64,000 nucleotides of DNA. Source: Trichobilharzia szidati (Eukaryota; Platyhelminthes; Trematoda; Strigeidida; Schistosomatidae). Position 1 is the stretch's first letter; each line of letters opens with the position of its first letter. The position numbers and the translations under genes are program-made. The stretch spans positions 53,895,228 through 53,959,227 of the forward strand of contig OX235275.1 of the NCBI GenBank assembly GCA_944472155.2, read 5' to 3'. Positions 22,621-33,929 of the stretch are shown piece after piece. Below the pieces are notes generated by a model. The model made no database searches and was not told where the DNA came from. It was given only the letters and a program-made list of their open reading frames with translations.

Positions 22621-23659
22621 CATGTCTTGCCTTTTGTTGTTAAAATCCTATTACCTTTCTTATCCAACCTTTCTGTTTATTTCTCTTATTTTTAAGCTGT
22701 TTTAAAAATTCTTATCTGTATAACTGTTTTGTTTATCCAACCTTCCTGCCTATTTTGTTATTACTACGGTTTTAATCCACAGTTGCACAAACAGTCGAGT
22801 CCCTCAGTAATTATGATCTTTCTACCCCCATCTCCTTGATTATTACACTTAGTAACTTTATTAATTTGTTCCTTGACAGGAAATATCTGTGGAACTTCCT
22901 CACCCATTTACAACATAAATACACGAATACACAGCTTTCTAGTCGACGTTGACTTCGTCGAGAAAAGGAAATTTTCTTCTCTGCAACCATCTTTTTATCT
23001 AACATGGAATTATATATACATAGAGGTTAGGACGCTCACCGACCATGCACATGGTTTGGGGTTCGATCCCCGGCCGACAAGGCTTTCCTTTACCTCGCTG
23101 AACCGATAATAAAGCTGGTGAAGAGGAAAGGTTGGGCATAAAGCTAGCAACCCCATCCTGTAAAAATAATTACCACTGCTACAGAAACCTCAAGCCTGTA
23201 GCTGGAAGCCCTATGTTCCACTGGGAACTTGAAGGAATAAAATATATATATATTCTACCACAGATATTGTCAAAGCATCTGCACAAGAAGCCGACATGTC
23301 AACTTTAGACCGATCACTTGGGTTCAATCAATCGACGGGAAAATCTAAAATTGAATTAAATAATTCTACCACAGTGACTCAAATCTACGCTTCCATTCTA
23401 ATGAGATATTCAGAAAATGGAGACAGAATGGCCTCACTCTGGACATAAAATTCTAGAATTTCCTAAAATATTTTGACAAGGATTTTCTTAACAGCATGAA
23501 AAAATGATTGTTATTGGCAAGGACAACATTAGTGATTTTCAAAAAGAGATTAACATCGGGTCCCAGTGGCTTAATGGTCTACGAGCTCGCTCGCCTTGTA
23601 ACCAGAAGGTTGTCAGTTCGAACCCAGTGGTGTGGGTGTGTTGGGACTGTTGAACAGTC

Positions 23660-23910
23660 CCAGAAAAACGAACATTAGTAACAAAGTCGTAGAACTTGGA
23701 ATTATACCCAAGGTAGAAAGAAGGAGGAGGGGGTGGAGAAGTTTCTGCTGTGTGTACATAAATCAGGATTTTCTATCCAGATCGCTAAGACCTCCCTGGC
23801 AATGCAAAGTATACGGAAGCTTACCATTTTCGGAAGGCTTCATTTGACTTTGTAGATTACTTTGAATGAATTCTCCTTACACATATTGAGTGACACCAGT
23901 GCTGAATATA
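23660..23910 (-). mobile_element. Penelope-like family A tail fragment, second copy
   Basis: This is near-identical to 15215-15450 (ACCCAAGGTAGAAAGAAGGA, GTATACGGAAGCTTACC, GAATTCTCCTTACACAT). It contains an extra internal stretch around 23755-23795, and it joins a SINE fragment on its left. Confidence 0.65.
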
Positions 23911-23944
23911 TACGTAGAGATGCAAATATGTAGACATACAGAAA

Positions 23945-24740
23945 GCGTGAAACCTATGACTTGCTTTGTTGTTAATAATCATAATTTTAGGCTCTTTTAT
24001 TTCACTCTTATTTTGTATTCCATAGTGAACACCTTCTTAAACATACTTAGCTACCCAAATTATTAACATTGGCTTACTTTTTTGTACTTCACTCTATTCC
24101 TTCTATTGTGTATCCACTGGTTCCGACTATATTAGCACTATGAGTATTACAAAATTGTCCTGTCATTAAACATCATGCAACTATTAGTTTTGTGGTTGTT
24201 TTTTCTTATTTTCTATACTTTTCGGCAATATTAAACTGACAATCTTGGTTGTGAACGCCATAGTCACCACCTTAAACAATTTTGTATTATTCAGGATTAC
24301 TTACATTACCACTACAAACACTGCATTAGACGTGACAATAAAAACCCTGAAATGTTATTTTACTATTGCTTAGTGTTTGTTTCAACTAAATTAACTGATC
24401 ATCTTGGTGATAAACATTCTTAAATATCATTTCGTACCTTCTTGTATGACTATAGCTTTACTGTCACCATGCATAATAATATCATAGCTTCCACTACCCA
24501 ATACTGAATTATTATTATATGATGTTTATTTTCCTTTCTACTTCTTGGTAAATTTTCGCATTTATAATTATTTTGTGTTTATCCTGTTTTTTTGCTGTTG
24601 GTATCTTTAGATTTTTTTTATTTGTTTGTTTAATAGTCCTTTTAAATGTTTGTAAAATTAGATGCAAATATTGTAGATATGTGCTGAAAATTCCACACTG
24701 TACCACTAGTACTGTTTCTGGAATAAAGCAAATTTATTAG
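23945..24740 (+). mobile_element. CR1-like 3' UTR copy
   Basis: Starts at GCGTGAAACCTATGACTTGC (the end of the ORF, ETYDLLC) and contains the complete 3' UTR, ending GGAATAAAGCAAATTTATTAG plus ATT repeats. It provides the empty-site reference for the nested insert at 12957-14098. Confidence 0.75.
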
Positions 24741-24859
24741 TATTATTATTATGTTCAATTATAACACTCCTTATTGATTCACTGTTACCCCCTAGTTACA
24801 ACTTTGATTATTCATCACATTTTACAAACAATTTGTTGTCGTAAAGAGTAACCACAACT

Positions 24860-25412
24860 AATTTTTAATTTGATTGGTTGGAAGATTTCATCATGAGCTG
24901 ACATCAGTTAGAGAACCATTGGAAAACCAGCTGGGAGTACAGGACAGCCAACCGTTTCGCCAGCCTAGTTTGGGACTTTTCAGCAGTAAACACCCTCACA
25001 GGGGTTCGGACCCACGACCTTCTGGTTACAAGGCCAGCGAGCTCGTAGACTATTAAGTCGCTGAGACACAATCCAATGGTCAGTCCATGAATTGCAACTT
25101 CAACCAATTCACGACATAGCGCGACCACTTAGCAATGTCTACTTCTTCGATGAATTATTGCCTCACCTTCAACCTGCTGTACCCATTGAATCAGGTCCCA
25201 GTGGCTTAATGGTCTACGAGCTCGCTAACCTTGCAACCAGAAGGTCGTGAGTTCGAACCCCTGTGCAAGTGTTTACTGTTGAAAAGTCCCTAACTGGGCT
25301 GACGAAACAGCTGACTGTCCAGTAATCCCTGATTGGTTTACCAATGTTCCCCTAACTGATGTCAGCTCATGATGAAATCCACCAACCAGTCAAACAATAT
25401 CCCTACAAAACC
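24860..25412. repeat. SM-alpha-like SINE pair, head-to-head palindrome
   Basis: A minus copy (24860-25190) faces a plus copy (25190-25412). The plus copy reads CCCAGTGGCTTAATGGTCTA, GTGAGTTCGAACCCCTG, TGACGAAACAGCTGACTGTC and AGCTCATGATGAAATCC; the minus copy holds the reverse of each. Between the heads lies GGTCAGTCCATGAATTGC-type sequence that recurs in other pairs. Confidence 0.7.
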
Positions 25413-25489
25413 ATTACTTGTTAATTTTTATTATATTTTAATTTGATATCCTAATGTACACACACACACACACAATAATTATAAATGCG

Positions 25490-25615
25490 ATTGTACAGCT
25501 AGCTGTAAATGAATTCGCCGTCGAAAAGAGACTGTTTGCTAAACCTTTATGTTCTTATATTCATTGTCTGGATGAGTATTTTCCATTTCATTTATTCAAC
25601 CGATTGTTATTATTA
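25490..25615 (+). repeat. Penelope family A 3' leader-like repeat
   Basis: GCGATTGTACAGCTAGCTG, then AATGAATTCGCCGTCGAAAAG and TTCTTATATTCATTGTCTGG. Related copies follow the ORF at 36880-36935 and lie at 46830-46935 and, inverted, 14500-14660. Because one copy directly follows the family A ORF, this is probably its 3' untranslated end. Confidence 0.5.
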
Positions 25616-25942
25616 TTCCCCTGAGTTCTGAGTGGAACTTAGGGGTTTACCTGAAGCAAATCTCCATTTCGCCCCGTCTTTTTTGTCTTTCTTTTAGCTG
25701 GTTCCATGATTACTCATGAGCTTCAATTCCCCCATCACCCATCTACTCCATCGCCGCCCCCCACTCAAAGTGACGCCCAATTCGTTACTTACTTCCCATC
25801 CGAACCCTACTCAAGAGTTTGCCTGGCAACCTAATCCACTGGTCATTTTATAAATAAAATTTATGCCCCTCTCCCACCCTTCCAACTAATAACCAAGGTT
25901 ACATCATAATCAAAAAGAGAAAACAGGAAAATGAATTATTAC

Positions 25943-26363
25943 CTTCATCCTTTTGATTCAAAAATCCCTTGTGTTGTGTTCCAGATAGATGTTTATTCCA
26001 ATCATTTGTGTAAACGTTGAAACGTTGTGATGATGTATCCCATTTACAATGTTGATTATTGAACAGGTTTGTTTTATCATGATAAATTGGACAAAAACTA
26101 CTTAAATCACTTATATCAGTAGTAGCAGTAGTATTCGCAGTGGTAATAAGAGGCGTACCAGTAGTAGTAGTATTTGTGTTAGAGTTATTTCTATAATTAC
26201 TATTATTATTACTATTATTACTACTCTGATCAAGGAGAGACTTTTTATGTGCTTGAAAGTCAAGTAACTCTTGTAATTGCCAATATTTTAATGTTTGTGT
26301 CTCATCAGTTTCTTGTTGTAATAAATCATGAACCATAAATGAAGGTCGTTTATTATTTGACAT
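25943..26363 (-). CDS. barhl: BarH-like homeobox gene, exon 1 (N-terminus)
   Basis: The exon starts at ATG 26363 and gives 140 codons plus one base before a GTAATA donor at 25942. Residues 8-15 read SFMVHDLL, which resembles the FIL/eh1 motif that Barhl proteins use to recruit Groucho-type co-repressors. Residues about 47-85 are an Asn/Thr/Ser-rich low-complexity tract, common in flatworm transcription factors. The split codon (phase 1) joins exactly to exon 2 at 2166, restoring a Glu codon, and the strand agrees. The role is inferred from the family: a nuclear DNA-binding repressor in neural or sensory cell fate. The link to exon 2 across 23.8 kb is inference from phase, motif and strand. 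It could instead belong to another gene in the interval, but no competing exon was seen. Confidence 0.72.
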
Positions 26364-26479
26364 AATTATTTCGAGAGAGAGATGGAGAGCTGGAGAGAGG
26401 CGAGGAGACTTGATGAACTTTTCCCTAAATCCTGTTCGCCATAATTGTTTCAGTTATTTGCTAATTATTGCTTTGAGTA

Positions 26480-26640
26480 CAAATTATATATAGGCATTAT
26501 ATTATATATATCCTTTTACACAGCAAGGTTCTTTTTCCTCTCTAAACACTTACCTTTCTTACCTATCTTGATTCTGATTGGCCAATTCTAAAATGATTTC
26601 CCGCCTTTTACAAATGCATCATTCTGATTGGTTGCGATTA
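26480..26640 (-). promoter_or_regulatory. Candidate promoter of the BarH-like gene
   Basis: This repeat-poor stretch lies 115-280 bases upstream of the exon 1 ATG. It has a TATATAAT-type box on the minus strand near 26487-26494, a palindromic double CCAAT (ATTGGCCAAT, 26577-26586), a second ATTGG at 26627-26631 and an E2F-like TTTCCCGCC at 26597-26605. ATTCTGATTGG occurs twice exactly 50 bases apart (26571 and 26621). CCAAT and E2F motifs are known core-promoter elements. Their use here is inference. Confidence 0.35.
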
Positions 26641-27735
26641 AATGTTGCGCAAAAAGTGACATTAAAACAAAAGACAGGGGTGACAAATGATGAAATTATT
26701 TAATATTAACAATAATAATCATAATATTTAATATATATAAATATATTTAAAGGGTACACAGAAATAGGAGAAAACGTTAGATAATTGAAAAATACACTCT
26801 TAAAATGTCTATTTTATTTATGATTCTAATAAATGAGGGAGAGAAATGGAATGCTCCTGGGAATTTCCTTTAAAACATAATGAATTATGTCGCGCCCACC
26901 TTGAATCACTGAACAGACGACTGATTGATCAATTATTCATTAACCGATTGTGAATTCTACAAACTCTCAATAGAGATAGTATGTCAAATGTATGTCATTA
27001 TGCATGCATATATACAGATATATACACATAATTCGTGACCATGGTAACCAATCACAGTTTAATTTTGCTTATTTCAATATTTAAAAGAGACAATAAGTAT
27101 AGTAATCGCCAGAAAATGGTGAAGAGGGAATTTATTGAGGGGAAAAGGCATTTATTATTTCTGCTGCTATTATTATTATTATTACTATTATCATTTTGTA
27201 TTTTTGCCTGAGGCTTTGTGGAAAATTCCCTGCGGTAGGTAAAGAGAACATAGAAGAGAATTAGGCTCCAGTCTGCTTTTAAAAAAAATTTAAACAAAAG
27301 TGAAACGCATGCTTAGTTTAAAATTTTATCCTTTCTTATGAAGGCATAGACCTGCCTATATACATATATTTATAGGCATATATGTGTGTTTGGGAGACAG
27401 TGACTTTTTGGGGATTACGTAATTCAGTTGCCTACAATTTAACTTTCTTTTGATGTGTTGAGAATTGCTTTTTTACTGAGATTAGGAAGGAATTGTCAAA
27501 TGGTAGGGCAAGGGGTGATATTTGGTTGCGTAATCGGTTTTATTAGCAATCCGTCGTCAAAACTTGAAACCAGTTAAATTCCTACAGAACTTACCCATTT
27601 GAAAATTAATCTGATGCTTGTTAGTGACTGCTGGTTAGCTAAAGGATAATGAAGTTGTCTGGAGTGGGTTCTAGTGAGAAGTCATGACTACAGTGGGTCA
27701 GGATTGGGGACAAATACTCGCCATGGAGGACGTTG
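26640..27735. other. Upstream flank of the homeobox gene, no repeats recognised
   Basis: AT-rich unique sequence with TATATAAATATATTTAAAG near 26733 and a TTATTATT microsatellite near 27165. An 81-codon minus ORF (27297-27052) has an Asn run but no domain and no splice partners. Possibly 5' regulatory sequence. Confidence 0.35.
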
Positions 27736-27739
27736 GTTG

Positions 27740-28350
27740 GTATTATTATTAATATTGCTTCCTTTAGTTGCTAGAGGAACATAGGTGTTCAGCCGCACGA
27801 CTCCATTGTGTTCAGTTCTCCACCAACGTTTTCACCTGGTTCCACGTCTGCTCATATGTTTTCACCTCCTGTTGACATAACCTCCTCCATGTCACCCTCG
27901 CACTGAAGACCAACTGACTCGCCACTTACCATTCGAGTTCCACTGGAGCAATGATGTCACTCACTTGATGGTTTGTTTTCTCAGAGTATGGCCAATCGAC
28001 CTCCATTTCTTCCGGCATATTTCTTGCACAATCGGTTCCTGCTGGGTTGGGTTGGTTCATTCATTTCCAGAGATCCCTGTTGCTGATCTTTTCTGACCGG
28101 CCATCTGATCTTGAGCGGGGTATTGAGCGAAGACAACTGGCTGTTGATGAAGGTCTGTAGTTTGTTTGAAGTGGCCTTCGTAACGTGGCGTCAAGTCTCT
28201 GATCCGCATAGTAAGTAGCACTGACTTCACATTGGAGTTAAAAATCCAGATCTTATTTCTCATGCTGAGTGCTGAGTGTTGACCTCCACACAGACTTGAT
28301 AGTAATGAAAGCTTGCCTTGCTTTCCCGATCCCCACGCTTTGATGTCCTC
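27740..28350 (-). mobile_element. RTE 3' fragment, subfamily A
   Basis: The minus strand shows AWGSGKQGKLSLLSSLCGGQ, NKIWIFNSNVKSVLL and [15 protein letters not shown], the last in a shifted frame. It ends at the TATTATTATTAATATT tail near 27750. It lies upstream of the BarH-like gene. Confidence 0.7.
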
Positions 28351-28364
28351 GTCAGTTGGTGGTG

Positions 28365-28525
28365 TCTCTAAAATGATGAACTGGTAAAATTGCTTGAAAG
28401 GTCTACGGAGTAGCCTCGTAACCGGAAGGTCATAGACTCGAGCCCTGTGGTGTGGGTGCGTACTGACGATGAGTCCCAAGCTAGGCTGACGAAACAACTG
28501 GCTGTCCAGTACTTCAAGCTGGATC
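28365..28525 (+). repeat. SM-alpha-like SINE, plus copy
   Basis: A partial tRNA-like head (GGTCTACGGAG, then GTCATAGACTCGAGCCC) is followed by TGTGGGTGCGTACTGACGATGAGTCCC and GACGAAACAACTGGCTGTCC. Here GATGAGTCC lies directly together, nearer the published schistosome hammerhead arrangement than other copies, although CTGA is separated from it. Confidence 0.6.
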
Positions 28526-28599
28526 TAAATATTTGTCCAACTGCGAAAGACATTAAAATCCGTCAGTAAGGTCAGTGGGTTGCTGTTAAACCAACTCGT

Positions 28600-30057
28600 T
28601 AATACTGTTGTCGATAAACACATGGACTAAGGCAAGAAATTAGCAAATATTGTCTTGTCGAACTCTGAGTATCTCCTCCTATACACAACTCTCTCCTTGC
28701 TGCATCTCATTGGGTAGGACCAGAAGCAACTATGGAAGACTATATACTCGGACGACTAAGTACAAAAACTCTATGATACCTTATTTGGCAGGCACATGTT
28801 TTATATGATGAGAAAAGTATAAGGAAGGGCACTACCAACTTACTGAGAAACACTAAGTTAAACGGCCCCCTACTATTTCCATTATTATGTTGTTGTCAAT
28901 ATTTTCACAATTAATTTAATTTTGTATTCATAATCTTATTGGACAATATTATCAGTATGAATGCCCTGTCTAAGATACGCCTGTATCTTTCCTGGGCTAC
29001 TGGAAAAGGACTACACCATCCTGAGAAGGATGTTGAAGGTAATAGTAATATAATAATAATAATCACTTTATTCCAGTGGTGTAAAACTCAGTCAGCTCGT
29101 CACTACATTAGTTGAAAGGCATCTGAATACATGTGAAAAGTGGTCTAAAACCATACTCTCCGACCCCCAACACCCCCTCTATTCCCAACTCTCACCTTGT
29201 ATCTCATCAGGTAGAACCAGAAATCAGTATAAAGTAATTTATGCTCGTACAACGAAGTACTGGAACTCAACTATACCATACTTGGCCGGTGTTCTAAGTG
29301 ACAGAGACAATGTTAAGCGCGAAACCTATGATTTGCTTTGTTGTTATTTCTCTCTTATTTTGTTTTCTGTAGTGAACTGCTTCTTAAACAGACTCAGCTT
29401 ATTTTTTTTGTACTTTACTGTATTCCTTCTTTTGTGTATCTACTGGTTCCGACTATAATAGAACTATGAGTATTACAAAATTGTCCTGTCACTAACCATC
29501 ACGTAATTATTAGTTTTTGTGGTTGTTGTTGGTTTTTTTGTTTGGCAACATTAACTGACAATCTTGGTTGTGAACGCCATTATCACCATCTTAAAATTTT
29601 GTATTATGCAGGATTACTCACACTAACACTACAAACACTGCATTAGACCTGACAATAAAAAACCCTGAAATGTTATTTTATTGATTGTTTAGTGTTGTTT
29701 CAACCAAATTAACTGATCTTCTTGGCGATAAACATTCCTAAATATCATTTCATAACTTCTTGTATGACTATAGCTTTTACTGTCACCATTCATAATCATA
29801 TCATAGCTTCCACTACGCAATGCTGAAATATTATTTATTATGTTGTTTATTTTCCTTTCTACTTCTTGGTATTTTTTCGCATTAAAATAATTATTTTTGT
29901 GCTTTTTATTTTGTCTTTTTTGTTGTTTTTATATTTATTTTTTTGAAATACTCCTTTTAAATGTTTGATAAAATTAGATGCAAATATTGTAGATGTGTGC
30001 TGAAAATTCCACACTGTACCACTAGTACTGTTTCTAGAATAAAGCAAATTATTATTA
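28600..30057 (+). mobile_element. CR1-like copies, two 3' ends in series
   Basis: 28600-28970 is a diverged second subfamily: TLSLLHLIG-type coding, then a TARTTKYKNSMIPYLA-like block with a frameshift. From about 28985 a copy of the common subfamily starts (FPGLLEKDYTILRRMLKV), then its ORF end near 29340 and the full 3' UTR to GAATAAAGCAAATTATTATTATC near 30057. An AATAATAATAATCAC stretch at 29050 interrupts the ORF. Confidence 0.65.
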
Positions 30058-30300
30058 TCATTTTTATCAACCTGAAACCAGTTTGGAAATCTTCTGCTCT
30101 CACTCAACCAGCCAGCGTAAAGAACAAGATTCGGATTCCGCTCACCACAAATGTGGAGTCAGTCAGTTAGTCAGTCACTTCTTCTATACGGGTCAGAAAC
30201 TTGCACTGCGCACCCCTCACGAAAAGCATTTCAACAGCTGCCACCTTCTCTGGTTCCATATTGAAGATGAAATAGCCACCCAGAGAGAATAAGCATCTGC
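30058..30300 (+). mobile_element. RTE fragment joined to a CR1-like tail
   Basis: FINLKPVWKSSALTQPASVKN follows immediately after the ATTATTATC tail of the CR1-like copy that ends near 30057. The insertion therefore seems to have used the microsatellite tail as target. It stops before a block of unrelated sequence at 30300. Confidence 0.55.
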
Positions 30301-30484
30301 AACGCAACGGTCCAGGGGGGAAACCCAGTAGGCAAAAGTCCCCGCTTGGTGTGGTAGAGGGATATTGCCTGTGAGTGGTGGCCATGTGACAGCCCAGTCG
30401 GCGCGTGGAGTCCGCCTGGACAACCCATCCTCCGACAGGTCATCTATATCAGCGCCGTGATTAGCTTGGACGCCCGATCAACAT

Positions 30485-30565
30485 GAACTCCTGGTCCTGC
30501 AGAATTCCACACCCTGGCATCCAAGTAGCTAGATTACAGGCGTACACCACAACCACGCCCAGCCG
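30485..30565 (+). other. Stretch resembling antisense mammalian Alu right arm
   Basis: Colinear with antisense Alu consensus as I know it: GAACTCCTGGTCCTG, then a CCACACCCTGGCATCCAAG-like stretch, then GATTACAGGCGTACACCAC and CCACGCCCAGCC. Several small indels are present. The 185 bases before it (30300-30485) match nothing else in the window. This could be host contamination, an old transfer or an accidental match. It must be tested by alignment. Confidence 0.4.
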
Positions 30566-30689
30566 GACTGAACTGTGAGATTATGTGAGAATGATATTCC
30601 GTTGATACACATTATCTGTACCACACTACTACTCCTCAGGAAATTAGGGAGGATCTTGTTACCAGATCATACTATTGCGGTGATCTAAA

Positions 30690-31222
30690 TAACTTGCTTC
30701 TCAAAGGAAACTATTCACTCAGCATCAACAACAAAATGATTCGTATTTTCAATACAAACGTCAAGTCAGTCAGTTCTTCTATACGTACGGATCAGAAACT
30801 TGGCGGCGGGTCACAAAGAATATTTTCAACAGCCTGTTGCAGACCTTTATCAACAACAACTGTCTTCGCTCTATACTGAAGATCAGATGGCCGGAAAGAA
30901 CAAGAACCAACAAGAAACTATGGGAACAAACAAAACAAGAACCAATCGCTCAACAAATATCCAGGAGAAAGTGGAGATGGATTGGACACTCGCTGAGGAG
31001 GCAGCTGGGTGACATCACACGTCAGGCCAGTGCTCGAGTGGAACCCGAAAGGGAAGCGGCGAGTGGGACGTCCAAGGGTGACATGGAGGAGATCGTGTGA
31101 AGAAGAGCTTAAACAGTATGAACTAACATGGATGCAAGTGAAAAATACAGCAGAAGACAGAAGCAAGTGGAGATGTGCAGTTGAAGCCCTATGTTCCACT
31201 AGGAACCCAAGGGAACAATAAT
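30690..31222 (+). mobile_element. RTE 3' fragment, subfamily B
   Basis: This opens at LSINNKMIRIFNTNVKSV and keeps KWRWIGHSLRRQLGDITRQA and RVGRPRVTWRRSCEEELKQY, ending GGAACCCAAGGGAACAATAATAG. Small dinucleotide and trinucleotide duplications (AACAAC, TCAGTCAG) disrupt the frame. Confidence 0.75.
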
Positions 31223-31689
31223 AGTTATACAAAGGAAACTATGCTGAAATTTCGCCATTCGAACGGGTATGGCTGGTAAATTTCTTACCAATTCGCAAAT
31301 TACCTAATAGATTTATAGTACGACCAGTTTGACCAATTAACTAGTTAGCCGACTAGAAATCAGCTGGTCTTGACTGATTCGGTCCTCTTAGCTGGGTCAG
31401 AGTGAATATACCGCCGGTAATGAGCTCAGCACCAAACGAGCGAAACGGCCGTACACTGGTTTTTAAATCACCTCAATCTGGCTAGCTAGCATGCAATACT
31501 GGTTGATATGAGTTGTCTGCAACTACTGATCTCATTCAATCAGTAGTATAGAGTTTTATACCAAAAATCCTTGTAGTTTATTAGAATTTACTTTGGATAG
31601 AATTAAAATTTTATTTCAAGTGATGTATTATTATTACTACCAATTATTAATTTTTATTCAAATATTGGCTTACAGGGATTTGATTGGTT

Positions 31690-32055
31690 TCAGGATTTCA
31701 TCATGAGCTGACACAGGGAACTATCAGGGAGTACTTGACAGCCAGCTGTTTCGTCAACCTGGTTTGGGACTCTTCAACAGTACACACCCACACCACTGGG
31801 TTTGAACCTATGACCTTCTGGTTACAAGGCTAGCGGGCTCGTAGACCACTAAGCCATTGAGACACTATCCAATGAGAAGTCCATGAATTCCAACTTCTGT
31901 CAGTTCATGATATTTTCAAGTATTGGTTTGGTAGGGATTTTGTTTAATTGCGTACTGATGAAGAGTCCCGAACTAGGACGAAACAGCTGTCCAGTACTCC
32001 CAGGTTTTCCAGTGGTTCTCTAACTGATATCAGCTCATGATGAAATCCTCCATGC
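31690..32055. repeat. SM-alpha-like SINE pair
   Basis: A minus copy (31690-31910) with B and A boxes faces a plus fragment (31945-32055) that has lost its tRNA head. The plus fragment shows CTGATGA at 31955-31961, GTCC/GGAC at 31965-31968 and 31976-31979, GAAAC at 31980-31984, and the self-complementary ACAGCTGT followed by C. Confidence 0.7.
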
Positions 32056-33760
32056 AATTCATGATATAGCGTGACTGCCACTGGCCAATGTTATTGGTGG
32101 CTAGTACTTGTCCTCACACCCAGCCTGCTACAGACAGGAATTCAATGAGCTGTGAATATTGACTTCTCTCTATTCGTGATATACAGCGCCCTACCCTCAG
32201 TCAATGCCTATGATGAGCTTCTACTTCCTCTTGACATGATGGACGCCATTGGTCACGACTTCCCACTACAGCCTCAGGGCATCCATCCAGTAGATACCAG
32301 TGTGTTGGAGGTTGATGTTTAGATTATAGATGTCCTGTATTGATTTGAAACAATTTCAAGGAACTACTGAGGAATCGCGAATTAGGACGAAGCAGCTGTT
32401 CAGTACTCTTTGACTTTCAGTGATCCTTTAACCGATGTTGGTTTGTGACGAAATTCACGTAAGATTTAATCTGAATACTGAAAGGCTATTATCGTGCTCT
32501 AAGTATGCTTCTCAGAATAAAGTAGGCATCAGCTGTCAGTTGCCTATCCTCTGTTAAATTCTAATAAATCCACAAATTATCTGAGAATTTTTAGGAAATA
32601 TTGGGATATAATAATTTCATCATGAACCGATACTGGTCAGAAAATCAATGAATACCTTGGAGTGGATAGTGGAGAGTGGATCTGTTCTAATTTAGAAGTC
32701 TGAATTTCATCCCACTAACTGAATAGTACCGTTATCACCTCGCAAAACAAAAGTTCTGGAGTTGGTCCCTGATGGAGTCATGAGTGAGCGTTAAACTACT
32801 ACTTTTATCTACAGCTCCACCCCCCCTTCTCCTTTATGACAGCTGGATCCTATTAGGTGTTGACTATTTTGATTCACCGGTGAAATCATCTCATCTCAAA
32901 GCCGTTTAAGGCTTAAATATGTGTGGAGCCACTGTTAAGACTTTCCTCGGTTGATTTGAGACAATAAAAGTTCTGATGTCAGTGGTTTGCCTTTACTTCT
33001 TTCCTCCTTGCTTCGAGTGTCGATGGTATCATGTTGTGGTGGTTGACGTTGCAGCTAGTAATTAGAACATTAGGCTAGCGAATCTACTAGATAGGAAATT
33101 CGGTTAGCGCAAGATACTAATAAACTGCCAGGTTGTACATTGACGGCCACATGACGTTGAAGAATTGAAAATCAAGACGAAATAGCCTCCCAGTGTGCTT
33201 CTTGAAATTTCAATGATTCAGAAGTCAGCTAATAATTGCATACAAGCTAAAACTTGTAAATAATTGGTTGCTTTGATACCATACTAAAAACCCCTTTGAA
33301 TAGATAAAACATCAGCCTACTATTTTGCCTTAAAAGGTTTTACTACTCATTAGTAGTTTAGGTAAATAGTACAGTAATTTTACTACTTTTCTCATTATGT
33401 ATTGATAATAACTTGACTGACATCAGTCAGCGAACCACAGAAAACTAAAGAGTGCTTGTCAGTTGTTTTGTCCTAGCCTAGAACTCTTCAGGAGGAACGG
33501 GCCTATGAACACTCTCAAAATCGAACCAAGGATGAGGTTAGTGTGTTGACAGTACCAATTCTGATGCATACTAGTAATTGACAATAGTATGAAGTTCCCT
33601 GAATTCTAGTGAGACGCTGTAACCAGTGGAATCGACCTAGTTGAGTGTAAATAAAGACACCGACTGATGACACTGAATTATGATGGATTTATGCATCACA
33701 GACTGGTAAAAGTTAGAGTTTTCAAGAGCTATTCAGTAGGTATTTCACATGTTTCACGTT
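32055..33760. other. Decayed SINE and unassigned sequence
   Basis: Several faint SM-alpha-like pieces (GCGAATTAGGACGAAGCAGC near 32376, TGTTTTGTCCTAGCC near 33463) are embedded in otherwise unmatched DNA. No exon with good splice sites was found on either strand. Confidence 0.35.
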
Positions 33761-33764
33761 TGAC

Positions 33765-33920
33765 CATGCAGCGTGTCTTGTAACCGGAAGTTCCAAGGTT
33801 CGAACCGTAGTGGTGGGTGCTTACTGCCAGTGAGTCAAAAATTAAGATGACAAAACAGCTGTCTAGTACTTCCTGATAGTATTCAATGGCTCTTTAACTG
33901 ATATTAATTCGCTATTGAAC
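33765..33920 (+). repeat. SM-alpha-like SINE, partial
   Basis: Keeps CTTGTAACCGGAAGTTCC, GGTTCGAACCG and GATGACAAAACAGCTGTCTAG. The ribozyme-like core is mutated. Confidence 0.55.
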
Positions 33921-33929
33921 TTGACTGAC

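Larger units (their letters stand above)
2167..25942 (-). other. barhl: 23.8 kb intron of the BarH-like gene
   Basis: The interval lies between the GT donor at 25942-25941 and the AG acceptor at 2168-2167. It is mostly transposable-element sequence: RTE, CR1-like and Penelope-like copies plus SINEs. Only 10.2-11.2 kb and parts of 17.8-18.4 and 19.9-20.5 kb look free of recognisable repeats. Schistosome genes often have small 5' introns and very large later ones, so a large intron after a long first exon is notable but not impossible. Extra exons inside cannot be excluded, although the two flanking exons are already in phase. Confidence 0.6.

Noticed and set aside
27052..27297. 81-codon minus ORF upstream of the homeobox gene
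   Set aside because: AT-rich with an Asn run from a TTA microsatellite; no splice partners or family resemblance.
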